NCBI RefSeq assembly: GCF_040790665.1
Contig: NZ_CP160849.1
Coordinates: 1-64,000 of the forward strand
Reading direction: 5' to 3'
Length of the DNA: 64,000 nucleotides
Source of the DNA: Sulfitobacter pontiacus
Lineage (GTDB): Bacteria; Pseudomonadota; Alphaproteobacteria; Rhodobacterales; Rhodobacteraceae
Part shown: positions 29,278-38,900 of the stretch, piece after piece
How positions within the stretch are numbered: position 1 is the stretch's first letter
Layout of the letters: each line of letters begins with the position of its first letter
The notes under the pieces: model-generated
What the model saw: only the letters and a program-made list of their open reading frames with translations
Told to the model about the DNA's origin: nothing
Databases searched by the model: none
Position numbers and translations under genes: made by a program

Positions 29278-31235
29278 TGTGCAGCCACCGGTTTTGATTT
29301 CGCCGCCCCTGCCGCAACGCGGTAGCGCCGGTCCGAAAGGCTTAACACGCCACCAAGGGCCATTAGCGCGCAGCCGATCCAAATCCAGTTGGTTAGCGGC
29401 TTGACATAAGTGCGCACCACCCAGCCGCCATTTGCCTGTTCATCCCCGATCACAACATAGACATCGCGCAGCAGATTATAGTCGATCGCCGCTTCGGTCG
29501 TGGGCATCTGCGCAACGGGATAGAAGCGTTTCTCCGGTCGCAACTGCGCAATCTCTTCCCCGTCGTGGAACAGTGTCACGCTGCCGGTCGTCGCCGTATA
29601 GTTCGGCCCCTGGCCCTGGGTGACATCGTCCAGCTGCACGGTGTAGCGCCCCACATCGTAGGAGTCCCCCAGCGGAACGGCGCGGATGTCATCAATCGAC
29701 CACGCCGTCAGGCCAGCCACCCCCGCCATGGTCACCCCAAGGCCGGCGTGGGCCACCATCTTGCCCCAATCCGCACGCGGCAACCGCCCAAGTCGGCGCA
29801 GCCGGTTACTACCGCGCCCCGTGCGCCCCCACAGGTCAACAACGGTGCCCATCACGATCCACGCACCCAAGAACAACCCGAGCGGACCCAGTAAGCTACG
29901 CCCCGACTGCATCGCGTAGGCCAATCCTCCAATCGCAATCGCCAATACGAAGGCGTAGCGTAGCGGCTTTAGCGCCCGCGAAATCACCGCACGCTTCCAA
30001 GGCATCGCCGACCCGATCGGCAGGATCAGCCCCAGCATAATCATGAAAGGTGTAAAGGCGGCGTTAAAAAACGGGGGGCCAACGCTCAATTTTCTGTCGA
30101 AGAACATTTCGGCCAGCAAGGGCCACATCGTGCCAATGAACACGACGAAACACGCAACGGCGAGCACTACGTTGTTTACCAGCAAAGCCGACTCTCGGCT
30201 GACCATGCTGAACACGCCTTTCGCCTCTAGCGCGCTGGCGCGCGCCGCGAACAGAACCAGCGCACCGCCCATGAAAAACGCCATGATCATCAGGATAAAC
30301 ACGCCGCGTTCGGGGTCATTCGCAAAGGCGTGGACCGAGGTTAGCAACCCGGACCTGACGATAAACGTCCCGATCAGCGAGAAGCCAAAAGCCAGGATCG
30401 CAAGCAGGATCGTCCAGCTTTTCAGGCTTTCGCGTTTTTCCACAACGATGGCGGAATGAAGCAGCGCTGCCGCCAGAAGCCAGGGCATAAAGCTTGCGTT
30501 TTCAACGGGATCCCAGAACCAGAACCCGCCCCAGCCAAGTTCGTAATAGGCCCACCAGGACCCGAGCGCGATGCCGATCGTCAAAAACACCCACGCCGCC
30601 AGGGTCCAAGGGCGCACCCACCGGCCCCAAGCAGCATCGATCCGCCCTTCGATCAAGGCGGCAACGGCAAAGCTGAAGGTCATCGAAAGGCCGACATACC
30701 CCAAATACAAAAACGGCGGGTGGAAGGCGAGCCCGGGGTCCTGCAGAAGCGGGTTCAGATCCTGCCCGTCAAAAGGTGGCGTCGCCAGCCGCAAGAACGG
30801 GTTGGATGTGAAAAGGATGAAGGCAAAAAACGCCACACCGATTGCGGCTTGCACAGAAAGAACCCGCGCCCGCAAAGTCGGCGGCAGATTCCCCCCGAAC
30901 CACGCGGCCATCGCCCCGAATAGCGAGACAATGAGCACCCACAGCAGCATTGAGCCTTCATGATTGCCCCAAGTACCGCTGATTTTATACAAAAGCGGCT
31001 TCATCGAGTGGCTGTTCAACACCACCAATCGCAGCGAGAAATCAGAGGTGACAAAGGCCCACATCAACGCCCCAAACGCCAGCAATGTCAGGGCGAATTG
31101 CGCCCCGGCGGCGGGCTCTGCCACAGCCATCCACCCGGGCCAGCGTTTATGGGCACCGATCAGGGGCACGACCATCTGAACGATGGCAACGCCGAAGGCG
31201 AGGATAAGGGCGAAATGTCCGAGCTCTGTAATCAT
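29274..31235 (-). CDS. ccmF: Haem lyase subunit CcmF
   Basis: Large membrane protein that, with CcmH and CcmI, transfers haem from CcmE to apocytochrome c in the periplasm. About 653 residues from the ATG at 31235. Many membrane segments and the tryptophan-rich haem-handling WWD domain: GSWWAYYELGWGGFWFWDPV, followed by ENASFMPWL. Further family motifs are GTWGNHEGSMLLWVL and a C-terminal periplasmic region. The ccmH start overlaps its stop. The gene upstream on the same strand is the GTA holin, not ccmE, which is unusual for a ccm operon. Confidence 0.96.
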   Translation of the reverse strand: MITELGHFALILAFGVAIVQMVVPLIGAHKRWPGWMAVAEPAAGAQFALTLLAFGALMWAFVTSDFSLRLVVLNSHSMKPLLYKISGTWGNHEGSMLLWVLIVSLFGAMAAWFGGNLPPTLRARVLSVQAAIGVAFFAFILFTSNPFLRLATPPFDGQDLNPLLQDPGLAFHPPFLYLGYVGLSMTFSFAVAALIEGRIDAAWGRWVRPWTLAAWVFLTIGIALGSWWAYYELGWGGFWFWDPVENASFMPWLLAAALLHSAIVVEKRESLKSWTILLAILAFGFSLIGTFIVRSGLLTSVHAFANDPERGVFILMIMAFFMGGALVLFAARASALEAKGVFSMVSRESALLVNNVVLAVACFVVFIGTMWPLLAEMFFDRKLSVGPPFFNAAFTPFMIMLGLILPIGSAMPWKRAVISRALKPLRYAFVLAIAIGGLAYAMQSGRSLLGPLGLFLGAWIVMGTVVDLWGRTGRGSNRLRRLGRLPRADWGKMVAHAGLGVTMAGVAGLTAWSIDDIRAVPLGDSYDVGRYTVQLDDVTQGQGPNYTATTGSVTLFHDGEEIAQLRPEKRFYPVAQMPTTEAAIDYNLLRDVYVVIGDEQANGGWVVRTYVKPLTNWIWIGCALMALGGVLSLSDRRYRVAAGAAKSKPVAAQ

Positions 31236-31350
31236 ACCCCGATCATAGAGCGGAGCACCGCCCCATACCATGCCGATTCACCGCGAAATCACACGACTGT
31301 GCGCAGCAAAGCGTCGCAGGGTCCCCCCTTACCCAGCAACTCTGCGCCAG

Positions 31351-31926
31351 TTACCCCGCAGCCCTGCGCCAGTCCGCAAGCGCCGCGTTGTCCGATCTGT
31401 CGCGCACTGCGCTAGATACGCCTTCCAGATCCCGCACGGCCCCTTCTTCAACACCATTAACACGTAGCGTTTCCAGCTCTTCGATATGTCGCATCACCGT
31501 TGGTGTCTGCGCGATGGTGCGCGCGATAGAGCGTTGGAACTCTTGTGTTTTCACCTGATACCGCGCGCCAAAGTAGAAGGACACGACAACCCCCAGAAGC
31601 CACCACAACGGCTCTGGCACCAGCGACACGCCCTGCATCCGGCTGGCAAACCAGACCGGATCAACCATCGCCGCGATGAACAAGCCCAAGGTACCAAGCG
31701 CCAGCGCTGGACGCGGAAGCCGGTTCAGCCCGTCCATGAAACGGTCAAACCGTCCCTTGCGAGGCACAGCGAATTCCGCCCCAAATTGCACCATAGCCTG
31801 TTCCCGCGCGGTCGCATCACGGCCGGCCGTCTTTTCCGCATTGGCGCGAAATACCTCGACCGTGTCGCGCACCACATTGCGGCCGTCACCAAAGACCAAC
31901 GCAAGCGCGGTATCAATCATCCCCAT
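31351..31926 (-). CDS. Holin of gene transfer agent release (GTA_holin_3TM)
   Basis: 191 residues. N-terminal charged part (DVRDTVEVFRANAEKTAG-like region), then two clear membrane segments (ALALGTLGLFIAAMVDPVWFA and LWWLLGVVVSFYFGARYQ) and a charged coiled C-terminus (QRSIARTIAQTPTVMRHIEEL). This matches the holin family described for gene transfer agents of Rhodobacterales, which makes the holes through which the endolysin reaches peptidoglycan. Its start overlaps the endolysin stop: ATG at 31926 (AAAGGG 8 bases upstream, 10-base overlap) or ATG at 31920 (4-base overlap). The GTA structural genes are not in this window, in keeping with the lysis pair being unlinked in R. capsulatus. Confidence 0.85.
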   Translation of the reverse strand: MGMIDTALALVFGDGRNVVRDTVEVFRANAEKTAGRDATAREQAMVQFGAEFAVPRKGRFDRFMDGLNRLPRPALALGTLGLFIAAMVDPVWFASRMQGVSLVPEPLWWLLGVVVSFYFGARYQVKTQEFQRSIARTIAQTPTVMRHIEELETLRVNGVEEGAVRDLEGVSSAVRDRSDNAALADWRRAAG

Positions 31927-32528
31927 GCCGCGACCCTTTCGTTAAAGTCACGGATGCTCAGATGGTACCGCGGCGACATGAATTCCTCTGCCCGTTTGAT
32001 CCATCCTCCCTTCTTTCCTGCCCTTGTGCGGGCGTATTTGCGACTTGCGGGGCGCTGATCCGCCAGCCCAAAGTAATAGTTACGCCGCGCCACGGCGTAG
32101 GCGTCCACCATCTGCGCAGGTGCAGCGGCATAGGCGCGCCCCGTAGCGCCAAGCGTTTGCGGTCCAAGCACCCCGTCCACGGCCACATCAAACCCCATAT
32201 CTCTTAACAATCGCTGAAGAATCTTCACCGCATTCGCCCCCGCATTCACGTACATGTCGAAAACGGAGGGCTGGAGCGGACGGGGCAGCTGCGCGATCTT
32301 GGGTTTGTGGAAGTAATGGGTGATGAATATCTCGGTCGCTTGATCTTGAGTAAGCTCTTGAACATCGGCGAGATTTACCGCGCCGTCACGGTTCACATCC
32401 AGCCCCAGCCGACGCAGTGTGTGGATGGTGACGCCGTGGTTCGTTGCCCCGCCCGGATCATCGGGGTCATTCACAAAGCCCCCCTCACGCGCGACGATGG
32501 ACTTTGCAATTTCCTCAACAGTTTGCAT
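31917..32528 (-). CDS. GTA-type endolysin (GH108 N-acetylmuramidase with PG-binding domain)
   Basis: Peptidoglycan hydrolase that lyses the cell to release GTA particles. 203 residues from the ATG at 32528 (AGGAAGG about 10 bases upstream). The catalytic region begins IVAREGGFVNDPDDPGGATNHGVT, with the predicted catalytic Glu15, followed by a dockerin-like loop (D44-N46-D48-G49-V51-D55). The middle FDMYVNAGANAVKILQRLL and GVLGPQTLGA are typical of the GH108 plus PG_binding_3 arrangement. No signal peptide, so it depends on the holin just downstream. Lies between ccmE and ccmF. Confidence 0.88.
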   Translation of the reverse strand: MQTVEEIAKSIVAREGGFVNDPDDPGGATNHGVTIHTLRRLGLDVNRDGAVNLADVQELTQDQATEIFITHYFHKPKIAQLPRPLQPSVFDMYVNAGANAVKILQRLLRDMGFDVAVDGVLGPQTLGATGRAYAAAPAQMVDAYAVARRNYYFGLADQRPASRKYARTRAGKKGGWIKRAEEFMSPRYHLSIRDFNERVAAWG

Positions 32529-32608
32529 CAAATTGGCCCTTCCTGCAGGTTGCACTGCTGCAAGAATGACGTCTCAGATGTTAACGAAACCCGGCAGGCC
32601 CGTACGCA

Positions 32609-33052
32609 TCACCCCTCGGGGGCAACATAAACGCCTTGCTCTTTCAGGGCGTCGACGACCTCTTTCGGCATGTAGGTCTCGTCATGTTTAGCAAGGATTT
32701 CCGTCGCTTCGAAGGTGCCGTTGATGTAACGCCCTGTCCCCACCATGCCTTGATTTTCCTCGAACAGATCGGGCAATACACCGCTGTAGGTCACAGGCAC
32801 AGCCGCGCCGCCATCGGTCACGGAAAAGCGGATCGTCAGACCATCCCCGCGCACAAGGCTGCCCTCTTCAACGAGGCCACCGATGCGGAAAACCTCTGCC
32901 GGGCCGGGCGGTTCGGCGATCACCTGACTGGGCGCGCGGAAAAAGTTTATCCCGTCGCGCATGGCATATCCAATCAGCGCCGTGGACAGCACAAGCGCCA
33001 CGACCGCGACGCCGATAATCTGGATACGCCGTTGCTTTTTAAGACTTTTCAT
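32609..33052 (-). CDS. ccmE: Cytochrome c maturation haem chaperone CcmE
   Basis: Periplasmic haem carrier: haem is attached covalently to a His and passed to CcmF/H. 147 residues. One N-terminal membrane anchor (IIGVAVVALVLSTALIGYAM), an OB-fold beta-barrel (FRIGGLVEEGSL ... VPVTYSGVLPDLFEENQG) and the haem-binding LAKHDETYMP with His123 and Tyr127. Starts 6 bases after the argC stop, so it is likely in the argC transcript. Next downstream is the endolysin gene, not ccmF. Confidence 0.96.
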   Translation of the reverse strand: MKSLKKQRRIQIIGVAVVALVLSTALIGYAMRDGINFFRAPSQVIAEPPGPAEVFRIGGLVEEGSLVRGDGLTIRFSVTDGGAAVPVTYSGVLPDLFEENQGMVGTGRYINGTFEATEILAKHDETYMPKEVVDALKEQGVYVAPEG

Positions 33053-33058
33053 GCGCCC

Positions 33059-34087
33059 TCAGGGAAATAGCGGAGCCATCATCAGCCCCTCGACCTCGTC
33101 AATACCTAACATCAGGTTGGCGTTTTGCAACGCCTGCCCGCTGGAGCCCTTGGTCAGATTATCGAGCGCGGCAACCACAATGGCGCGGCCGTCGATCCGG
33201 TCTGCCACCACGCCGATGTGACAGAAGTTCGACCCGCGAATATGGCGCGTGCTCGGGGCCTCCCCCATGGGCAGCAGTTCGATAAAGGGCTCGGCATCAT
33301 AGGCCGCGGCAAGGGTTTTGTGGATCACCTCGGCGTCGCCTTTGACATAGACGGTCGCCAAAATCCCGCGGTTGGCGGGCACCAGATGCGGGGTGAACTG
33401 CACCTTGACCGGACGGCCGGCGATGGCGGAAAACTCCTGATCAAACTCACCCAGATGGCGGTGCGTCCCACCAAGGGAATAGGCGTGGTACCCCTCGGAC
33501 AGCTCTGCATGCAGCAGGTTTTCCTTCAACGACCGCCCCGCACCGGACACGGCGCATTTGAGGTCAAGGATGATGTCGTCCAGATCAATCACGCCTTTTT
33601 CGATCAAGGGGCGCAGGGCGAACTGGCCGGTGGCGGCGTTACAGCCTGTACCGGCCACAAGACGCGCGGATTTGATCTCTTCGCGGTAGAATTCGGTGAG
33701 GCCATAGACCGCCTCTTTCTGCTGCTCCAGCGCGGCATGGGGGTTGCCGTACCACTTGGCGTATGCCTCGGGGTCGCGCAGCCGGAAATCTGCCGAAAGA
33801 TCGACGATTTTCAGGTCTTTAGGCAGGTTCGCAATGACCTCTTGGCTGGTCTTATGCGGCAAGGCGCAAAAGCACAGGTCAATGTCCGAGAAATCGATCT
33901 CTTCAATGGTGACCAATGCGGGCAGGTCGAGATGACGCAGGTGTGGAAACACCTCTGCGATGGTTTGCCCCGCCTTGGAGTTTGCCCCCAAAGCTTTGAT
34001 CTGCATAAAGGAATGGCCAGCGATCAGCCGGATCAGCTCGGCTCCGGTATAGCCGGAGGCACCAAGAATGGCGATATTATGGGTCAT
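33059..34087 (-). CDS. argC: N-acetyl-gamma-glutamyl-phosphate reductase (type 1)
   Basis: NADPH-dependent step in arginine synthesis. 342 residues: nucleotide motif [14 protein letters not shown] at the N-terminus, [10 protein letters not shown], and the catalytic Cys149 in [12 protein letters not shown], where many other type 1 enzymes have PGCYPT. Later [10 protein letters not shown] and [15 protein letters not shown]. Lies between murI (36 bases upstream) and ccmE (6 bases downstream) on the same strand, suggesting one transcript. Confidence 0.95.
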   Translation of the reverse strand: MTHNIAILGASGYTGAELIRLIAGHSFMQIKALGANSKAGQTIAEVFPHLRHLDLPALVTIEEIDFSDIDLCFCALPHKTSQEVIANLPKDLKIVDLSADFRLRDPEAYAKWYGNPHAALEQQKEAVYGLTEFYREEIKSARLVAGTGCNAATGQFALRPLIEKGVIDLDDIILDLKCAVSGAGRSLKENLLHAELSEGYHAYSLGGTHRHLGEFDQEFSAIAGRPVKVQFTPHLVPANRGILATVYVKGDAEVIHKTLAAAYDAEPFIELLPMGEAPSTRHIRGSNFCHIGVVADRIDGRAIVVAALDNLTKGSSGQALQNANLMLGIDEVEGLMMAPLFP

Positions 34088-34123
34088 GTCGGGTTCCGTT
34101 CGGAAAGTGTTAGAAAATACGTG

Positions 34124-34933
34124 TTAGGCCGCTTGAAAGGTCAACGGTCGTCGCAAGAATTGCGTGGCACGGCTGCTGACCTTTTTGGGGTCGCCCGTGG
34201 TCAGGAAAGCCGCCTCGCCCGTGCCCAGCATATTGGGGTGACGCTTTAGATAGTCGCTCAGACTATGGGCGACCAGATTGGCTTGGCTGAACACTTTGAC
34301 ATCGGGGCCAAGCGCGTCCTGAAAGGTTTCCTGCATCAGCGGGTAATGGGTGCAGCCCAGAATGGCAGCTTCGGGCGCGGGCATCTTGCGTTTCAGCGCG
34401 TCCACATGGCTGCGCACCAGCGCTTCGGCGAGGATGAAATCACCGTCCTCGATCGCATCCACGACACCCCCGCAGGCCTGCGCTTCGACATCGACGCCGA
34501 TCGCCCGAAAGGCCAGTTCACGCTGGAACGCACGGCTTGCCACTGTTGCGGGCGTCGCAAACAGCGCCACGTGCTTTAGATCCACCTCGCGCGGGGGGGA
34601 ATTGTCGCCCCATTGGCGTTCTGTCATCGCCTCGATCAGCGGCACAAAGACGCCCAACACGCGCTTGTCCGACGGGATCCACCCTTCCTGCATCCGGCGT
34701 AGCGCCGCGGCAGAGGCCGTGTTGCACGCCAAGATCACCAGATCGCAGCCTGCATCGAACAGACGCTGGGTTGCAGCAGTGGTCAGGTTATAAATGTCAT
34801 CCGCATTACGCACACCGTAGGGCGCATGGGCGCTATCGGCCAAATACACGAAATCCACATCCGGTAGCTGTGCCTGCACGGCATCCCAAACGGTCAGCCC
34901 GCCTAGCCCAGAATCGAAAATACCAACTGCCAT
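34124..34933 (-). CDS. murI: Glutamate racemase
   Basis: Makes D-glutamate for peptidoglycan. 269 residues with the two-cysteine racemase active site: [22 protein letters not shown], the first catalytic Cys70 in [13 protein letters not shown], and the second in [10 protein letters not shown]. Starts 12 bases after the acyltransferase stop. Confidence 0.95.
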   Translation of the reverse strand: MAVGIFDSGLGGLTVWDAVQAQLPDVDFVYLADSAHAPYGVRNADDIYNLTTAATQRLFDAGCDLVILACNTASAAALRRMQEGWIPSDKRVLGVFVPLIEAMTERQWGDNSPPREVDLKHVALFATPATVASRAFQRELAFRAIGVDVEAQACGGVVDAIEDGDFILAEALVRSHVDALKRKMPAPEAAILGCTHYPLMQETFQDALGPDVKVFSQANLVAHSLSDYLKRHPNMLGTGEAAFLTTGDPKKVSSRATQFLRRPLTFQAA

Positions 34934-34945
34934 AACACCTTGCCG

Positions 34946-35845
34946 TCACCTGTCGGCACGATGCCGATCTTCAAATTCAAACCCCAGATCAAAGGATTTT
35001 GCCGGGTCTGGTGACAACTCATACGTCGCTTTGCGCAGGAAATCCATCATAGCTTTTGCGTCTTTTGCCATGGGGTCCAGCACGTTTCTGCCGATGGGGT
35101 CGCCGATGACCACGCGCACGGGCGTGTCGACCCGTTTGCGGAATTCCTTGATCAGCAGTCCCATGCGCAGGGTGTGATGCAGATGGCTGGCAATCTGGAA
35201 CAGGCGGCTGGTGTGGCCGTCGAAGTAGATCGGCACGACGGTGGCATCCGATTTCGCGATCATGCGGGCGGTAAAGCTGCGCCAGCCCGGGTCCATAGGG
35301 CGCGAAAACGGCCGTGCGCTGGTGCTGACGGTGCCCCCCGGAAAGATACCAACCGCGCCACCCTGCCCCAGATACTCCAGCGCGGTCTTGCGCGTGCGCA
35401 GGTTCAGCGCCAGCGCGGCCTTGTCCTCGTCAAAACTGATCGGCAGCAAATGGCGGTTCAGGTCGGGCGCGCGGTTAAAGACCGAATGCGCCATGATCTT
35501 GAACCCGTCCCGGCGGCGCGCCAACATATGCCCCAGCATCAACCCGTCCAGAATACCGTAAGGATGGTTCGCCAGCGCGATGACAGGCCCCGTTTCAGGG
35601 ATATTCGCCAGACTGCCGCCCACGACGTCAAGCGTCAGCCCATAGCGCTGCACCATCACGTCAAAGAACCCCATCCCGCGCGCCATGTCGTCTTCATAGC
35701 CGGTTGCGCGTTTCATCAGCCCCAACCGCCCTGTGCTATTCTCCATCAGCCGGATGAAGGCACGCGCGGGCCGCGACTTGGCGGAATAGGCATAGCTGAT
35801 GTCACGCGCTGTCAGAGGCCGAAGATCGGGCTGCAAGAGGGTCAA
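34946..35845 (-). CDS. Lysophospholipid/1-acylglycerol-phosphate acyltransferase family protein
   Basis: 299 residues of the PlsC-like acyltransferase superfamily. Motif I appears as ALANHPYGILDG (H-x4-D type), motif III-like GIFPGGTVSTS follows, then VVPIYFDGH (motif IV). It resembles the acyltransferase module of putative hemolysin or OlsA-like proteins, so the acceptor could be a lysolipid, but this cannot be decided. No long membrane segment. First gene of a probable transcript with murI, argC and ccmE. Confidence 0.85.
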   Translation of the reverse strand: MTLLQPDLRPLTARDISYAYSAKSRPARAFIRLMENSTGRLGLMKRATGYEDDMARGMGFFDVMVQRYGLTLDVVGGSLANIPETGPVIALANHPYGILDGLMLGHMLARRRDGFKIMAHSVFNRAPDLNRHLLPISFDEDKAALALNLRTRKTALEYLGQGGAVGIFPGGTVSTSARPFSRPMDPGWRSFTARMIAKSDATVVPIYFDGHTSRLFQIASHLHHTLRMGLLIKEFRKRVDTPVRVVIGDPIGRNVLDPMAKDAKAMMDFLRKATYELSPDPAKSFDLGFEFEDRHRADR

Positions 35846-35942
35846 GGTCGGTTCCTTTTCACGGGCTTTGCTTTGCCCTCTAGCAGTGGATCATGACAGT
35901 CGCGTGACAGTCAGCCTATTCTGCCTACTCTGCCTATTCAGC

Positions 35943-38900
35943 CTACTCTGCCGCGCGCGAGGTTTGCGCGCCCCCTGACCGGATCACGGCCAGCAGCTCT
36001 TCGCGCCGCTTTGCGGCCTTGGCTTCATTCGCCTGTTTTACCGGACCAAAGCCGCGGATCTGCAAGGGAAGCTCTGCCAAGGCGACAATCGCGTCATGGG
36101 TTGCGTCGGTCAGCTTGGGCAGAACATCCTTCATGTCGGCCTCGTATTGCGTGATCAAGGACCGCTCCATCCGGCGTTCGTCGGTACGACCAAAGGGATC
36201 GAACGGCGTGCCGCGCAGGAACTTCATCCGCGCCAGCATGTTGAACGGCCCCTCCATCCACGCGCCAAAGGTCCGTTTCATCGGACGGCCATCCGCGCCA
36301 GTTTTCGACAGGATCGGTGGCGCAAGGTTGAAGGTCAGCTTGGGATCCCCCTCAAAGGCCTCTGCCACTTTGGCGCGGGTGGATTTCAACAGGCGCGCGA
36401 CCTCGTATTCATCCTTATAGGACAGGAGCTTGTGGTAGCCCAAGGCCACGGCCTCTTTCAGGCGCGCGTCGGTAATGCTGTCCACCATGGTGCCATAACG
36501 CTTCGCCAGCCGCTTGCCCTGATAGGCGATCAGGTGGTCCTTGCGGAAGGCGATCCGTTCATCCAGCGTTTTCGGCAGGGCGACAACATTGGGTGTCATC
36601 ACGCGCTTGGCATCTTCGGGGTGCAGCACGGCCCAACGGCCCAGTTCAAACGCACGCAAGTTCCGCGCGACCGCGGCACCGTTCAACGTGATCGCCTGTT
36701 GCAAACTGTCCAGCGACAGCGGGATCAACTCCTGCTGCCAGGCCGCGCCGAAGATCATCATGTTTGAATAGATCGAATCCCCCAGCGTCGCCTTCGCCAG
36801 ATCAGAGGCATCAAACAGCGCGACGTCATCCTTCAGCCGCGCCTCAAGCGCGAGGGTGAGCCGGTCGTAGGGCATCTGGAACTCGGTATCGCGGGTAAAC
36901 TCGCCCGTGATGATCTGGTGCGAGTTCACGACCGCCCCCGTCCGCCCAGCGCGCGTCAGGCCAAGCGTCTTGGTCCCGGCAGAGACAACAAGATCACCCC
37001 CGATCAACGCATCCGCTTCACCCGTTGCCACGCGAATGGCACTGATGTCTTCGGGACGGTTTGCAATACGGCAATGGATATGTACGGCACCGCCCTTTTG
37101 GGCAAGGCCTGCCATCTCCATCATCCCAGCGCCCTTGCCGTCAATCTGCGCGGCTTGCGCCAGCACGGCACCGATGGTCACAACGCCGGTCCCACCGACA
37201 CCGGTGATCACCACGTTATGCGTGCCATTGATCGCAGGCAGGGTCGGCATGGGCAGGTCGGGAATCTTGACCTCTGTCGTGGGGTCCTTGCGGATCTTGG
37301 CCCCTTCCAGCGTCACGAAGGACGGGCAGAACCCTTTGACGCACGAGAAATCCTTGTTGCACGAGGATTGATCAATCGCCCGTTTGCGCCCCAGTTCTGT
37401 TTCTTCGGGCACGATCGAGACGCAGTTGGACTGCACACCACAATCCCCGCAGCCTTCGCAGACATCGGTATTGATGAACACGCGCTTGTCGGGATCAGGG
37501 AACAGCCCCCGTTTGCGACGGCGACGTTTCTCGGCGGCACAGGTCTGGATATAGACGATAACGCTGACGCCTTTATGTTTGGCGAAATTCTCTTGCACGG
37601 TCTGAAGGTCTGCACGCTCGTACATCGGCACGTCGCCAAAGGCTTTTTCGTCTACGTCTTCTTTCTCGTCATAGACCACGGCGATATTCTTGACGCCCAT
37701 GGCCTTCACCTCTGCCACGATACGCGGCGCGTCCAGATCGCCTTCGTTGTGCTGGCCACCGGTCATGGCAACGGCATCGTTATAAAGGATCTTGTAGGTG
37801 ATGTTCGTCTTGGCCGCGATGGCCGCACGGATCGCCAGATTACCCGAATGGTTGTATGTCCCGTCCCCGAGGTTCTGGAACACATGGTCGCGTGTAGAGA
37901 ACTTGGATTCACCGATCCAGTTCGCACCTTCCCCTCCCATATGGGTAAAGCCGGTTGTCTCGCGATCCATCCACTGCACCATATAGTGGCAACCGATCCC
38001 GGCGTAGGCGCGGCTCCCCTCTGGTAGCTTGGTTGATGAGTTATGCGGACAGCCCGAACAGAAGTAGGGCACACGCGCAGCGATGTCTTCGGCGTTGTCG
38101 GCACGACGCGCGGTATCCAGCGCTTCCATACCCGCCTTGATGCCATCGGTCGTCCGGCCTTCCTCGATAAAGATACCGCCCAGCTTTTCGGCAATCCAGA
38201 TCGGGTCCAGTGCGCCACGGGTGGGGAACAGCTCTTCGCCATGCTCCATCCCGGCACCACCGCCTTTGTGCCAGCCATAGACGCGGCGATGCGTATCCGA
38301 GAACAGCGCCTCTTTGATCTGCACCTCGATCAGCTTGCGCTTCTCTTCCACGACGATCACCAGATCGAGCCCTTCGGCCCAGGAATGGAACCCCTTCATA
38401 TCCAGCGGGAAGGTCTGCCCGATCTTATAGAGCGTGATCCCCAGACGTTCGGCTTCGTTCTCGTCGATGTTAAGCAAGCTCATGGCGTGGATCACATCCA
38501 GCCAGTTCTTACCGGCTGCCGCGATGCCGATCTTGGCCCCGCGCTTGCCCCACATGCGCTTGTCCATTTTGTTGGCATGGCTGAACGCTTCGGCGGCATA
38601 TCGTTTATGGTCAATCATCCGCGCTTCTTGCAGATGCGGCGTGTCTTGCAGACGAATGTTCAGCCCACCGTCCGGCATATCGAACTGCGGGGTGACCAGC
38701 TTCATTCGGTTCGGGTCACCATTCACGACCGATGTCGCCTCTACGGTGTCCTTCATCGTCTTGAGCCCGACCCATAGTCCGCTGAAACGGCTTAGCGCCC
38801 AGCCGTAGATACCGTAATCAAGGATCTCCTGCACACCGGCGGGGCTGACGACGGGCATATAGGCATCCACCATCGCCCATTCTGACTGGTGCAACACGGT

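Noticed and set aside
32570..32600. CtrA site for the GTA lysis genes
   Set aside because: Only a single TTAAC half-site (near 32580), not the TTAA-N7-TTAA pair; too weak to annotate.
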